Shown here in pieces: positions 63,383 through 64,000 of a DNA stretch of 64,000 nucleotides. Location of the stretch: the NCBI GenBank assembly GCA_950295325.1, contig OX485805.1:8432501-8496500 (forward strand), in the 5' to 3' direction. The notes under the pieces were generated by a model, which saw only the letters and a list, made by a program, of their open reading frames with translations, had not been told where the DNA came from and searched no databases. The position numbers and the translations under genes are program-made. Origin of the DNA: Polytrichum commune. Taxonomy: Eukaryota; Streptophyta; Polytrichopsida; Polytrichales; Polytrichaceae. Every line of letters begins with the position of its first letter. Position 1 is the stretch's first letter.

Positions 63383-64000
63383 GGGCCAAATTGTGCGTTG
63401 AAGGCCTTCTTCTACTGTGTGAATGTGTTTAACAGTCTCTGTAGGTGCCCACCACAACAGCAACAAGAGGAAAAAAGCCTTTCAGAAAAATATTGCCTCA
63501 GAAGCAATCCCATTCCCTCATTTCCTCGAACTTCGCAAACTAAGCTACCACATACAAATTTTGACTTTCCGCGACTCGCACGAACAATGTGCATAACTTA
63601 GGTATGCGTTGACACCCTTTCGAATTTGGGGAACCTCGGATTTGAGAAATTTGAGAATCTATGACCTCGAATTGCAAAACCCACCAGCCGAAATCTGCCA
63701 GATGTACCGAGCTTCACCTTAAGACCAAATTGTGCGTTGAGGGCTTTCTTACACTGTATGAATGTTTTTAGCAGTCTCTATAGCCACCACAACAAGCAGA
63801 AGAGGGAAAAAATGTTTCACAAATAATAAATTGCATCAGAAGCAATTTCCTAAACCCATTCCCTCAATTCCTCGAACTTCGCAAACTCCCACACATAAAT
63901 TTTGGGTTTGCGAAATTCGCATGAACAATGTGCATAACTTAGGTACGTGTTGAGACCTTGCTACTTTCGGGAACCTCGGGCTTTAGAGATTTGAGAAACT
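63383..64000. repeat. Tandem duplication (~339 bp) upstream of the glycerate kinase gene
   Basis: AAATTGTGCGTTGA at 63,388 and 63,727 opens two collinear units. Both continue with ACTGTxTGAATGT, CAGTCTCT, CCACCACAAC, CAGAAGCAAT, TCCTCGAACTTCGCAAACT and GAACAATGTGCATAACTTAGGTA. The second unit runs past the window end. The first begins about 55 bp upstream of the kinase ATG, so it probably covers leader and promoter. Confidence 0.85.

Noticed and set aside
63069-63432. Plus-strand frames of 108-110 codons opposite the glycerate kinase first exon
   Set aside because: They mirror the GC-richer transit-peptide exon; the minus strand has the confirmed splice chain.
1-64000. CRISPR arrays, operons, prophage or other prokaryotic systems
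   Set aside because: Intron-rich plant genes throughout; no spaced identical repeats of CRISPR type and no bacterial gene organisation.

Overview
The window is nuclear DNA of a land plant. It holds four intron-rich genes, all on the minus strand, set in AT-rich DNA full of small transposons. The evidence for a plant is a plastid-type D-glycerate 3-kinase with a serine-rich leader, a U-box/armadillo E3 ligase of the plant PUB type, a plant-like 19-exon cytosolic Phe-tRNA synthetase beta subunit, a Stowaway MITE and telo-box/TTTAGGG-type motifs. I cannot fix the lineage from the sequence alone.

Layout: a PUB13/SPL11-like U-box E3 ligase (1,537-5,020, 5 coding exons, 681 aa); a long stretch with no supportable gene (about 6.9-41.0 kb), made of MITEs, a SINE family, local tandem duplications and microsatellites; cytosolic PheRS beta (41,030-47,823, 19 coding exons, 599 aa); an MITE in the PheRS promoter zone; an unrecognised zinc-ribbon-like protein (51,681-56,261, 4 coding exons, 710 aa); and D-glycerate 3-kinase, the last enzyme of photorespiration (58,965-63,328, 12 exons, 428 aa). 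I built the exon chains by reading donor and acceptor sites and checking that the phase holds across every junction. All four chains close exactly on a stop codon.

The genes have unrelated roles: ubiquitin signalling, translation, unknown, photorespiration. They are neighbours, not a functional cluster. I saw no new multi-gene system. The most original content is the mobile-element landscape: a PIF/Harbinger-like MITE family with TAA/TTA target duplications (three complete copies), an intronic foldback with the same TAA target, a tRNA-like SINE family with a perfect 16-bp target duplication, a 17-bp-flanked retroposed insert, a 936-bp foldback inside the unknown gene, and several TIR families without recognisable coding capacity. 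The unknown 710-aa protein is the best candidate for undescribed biology.
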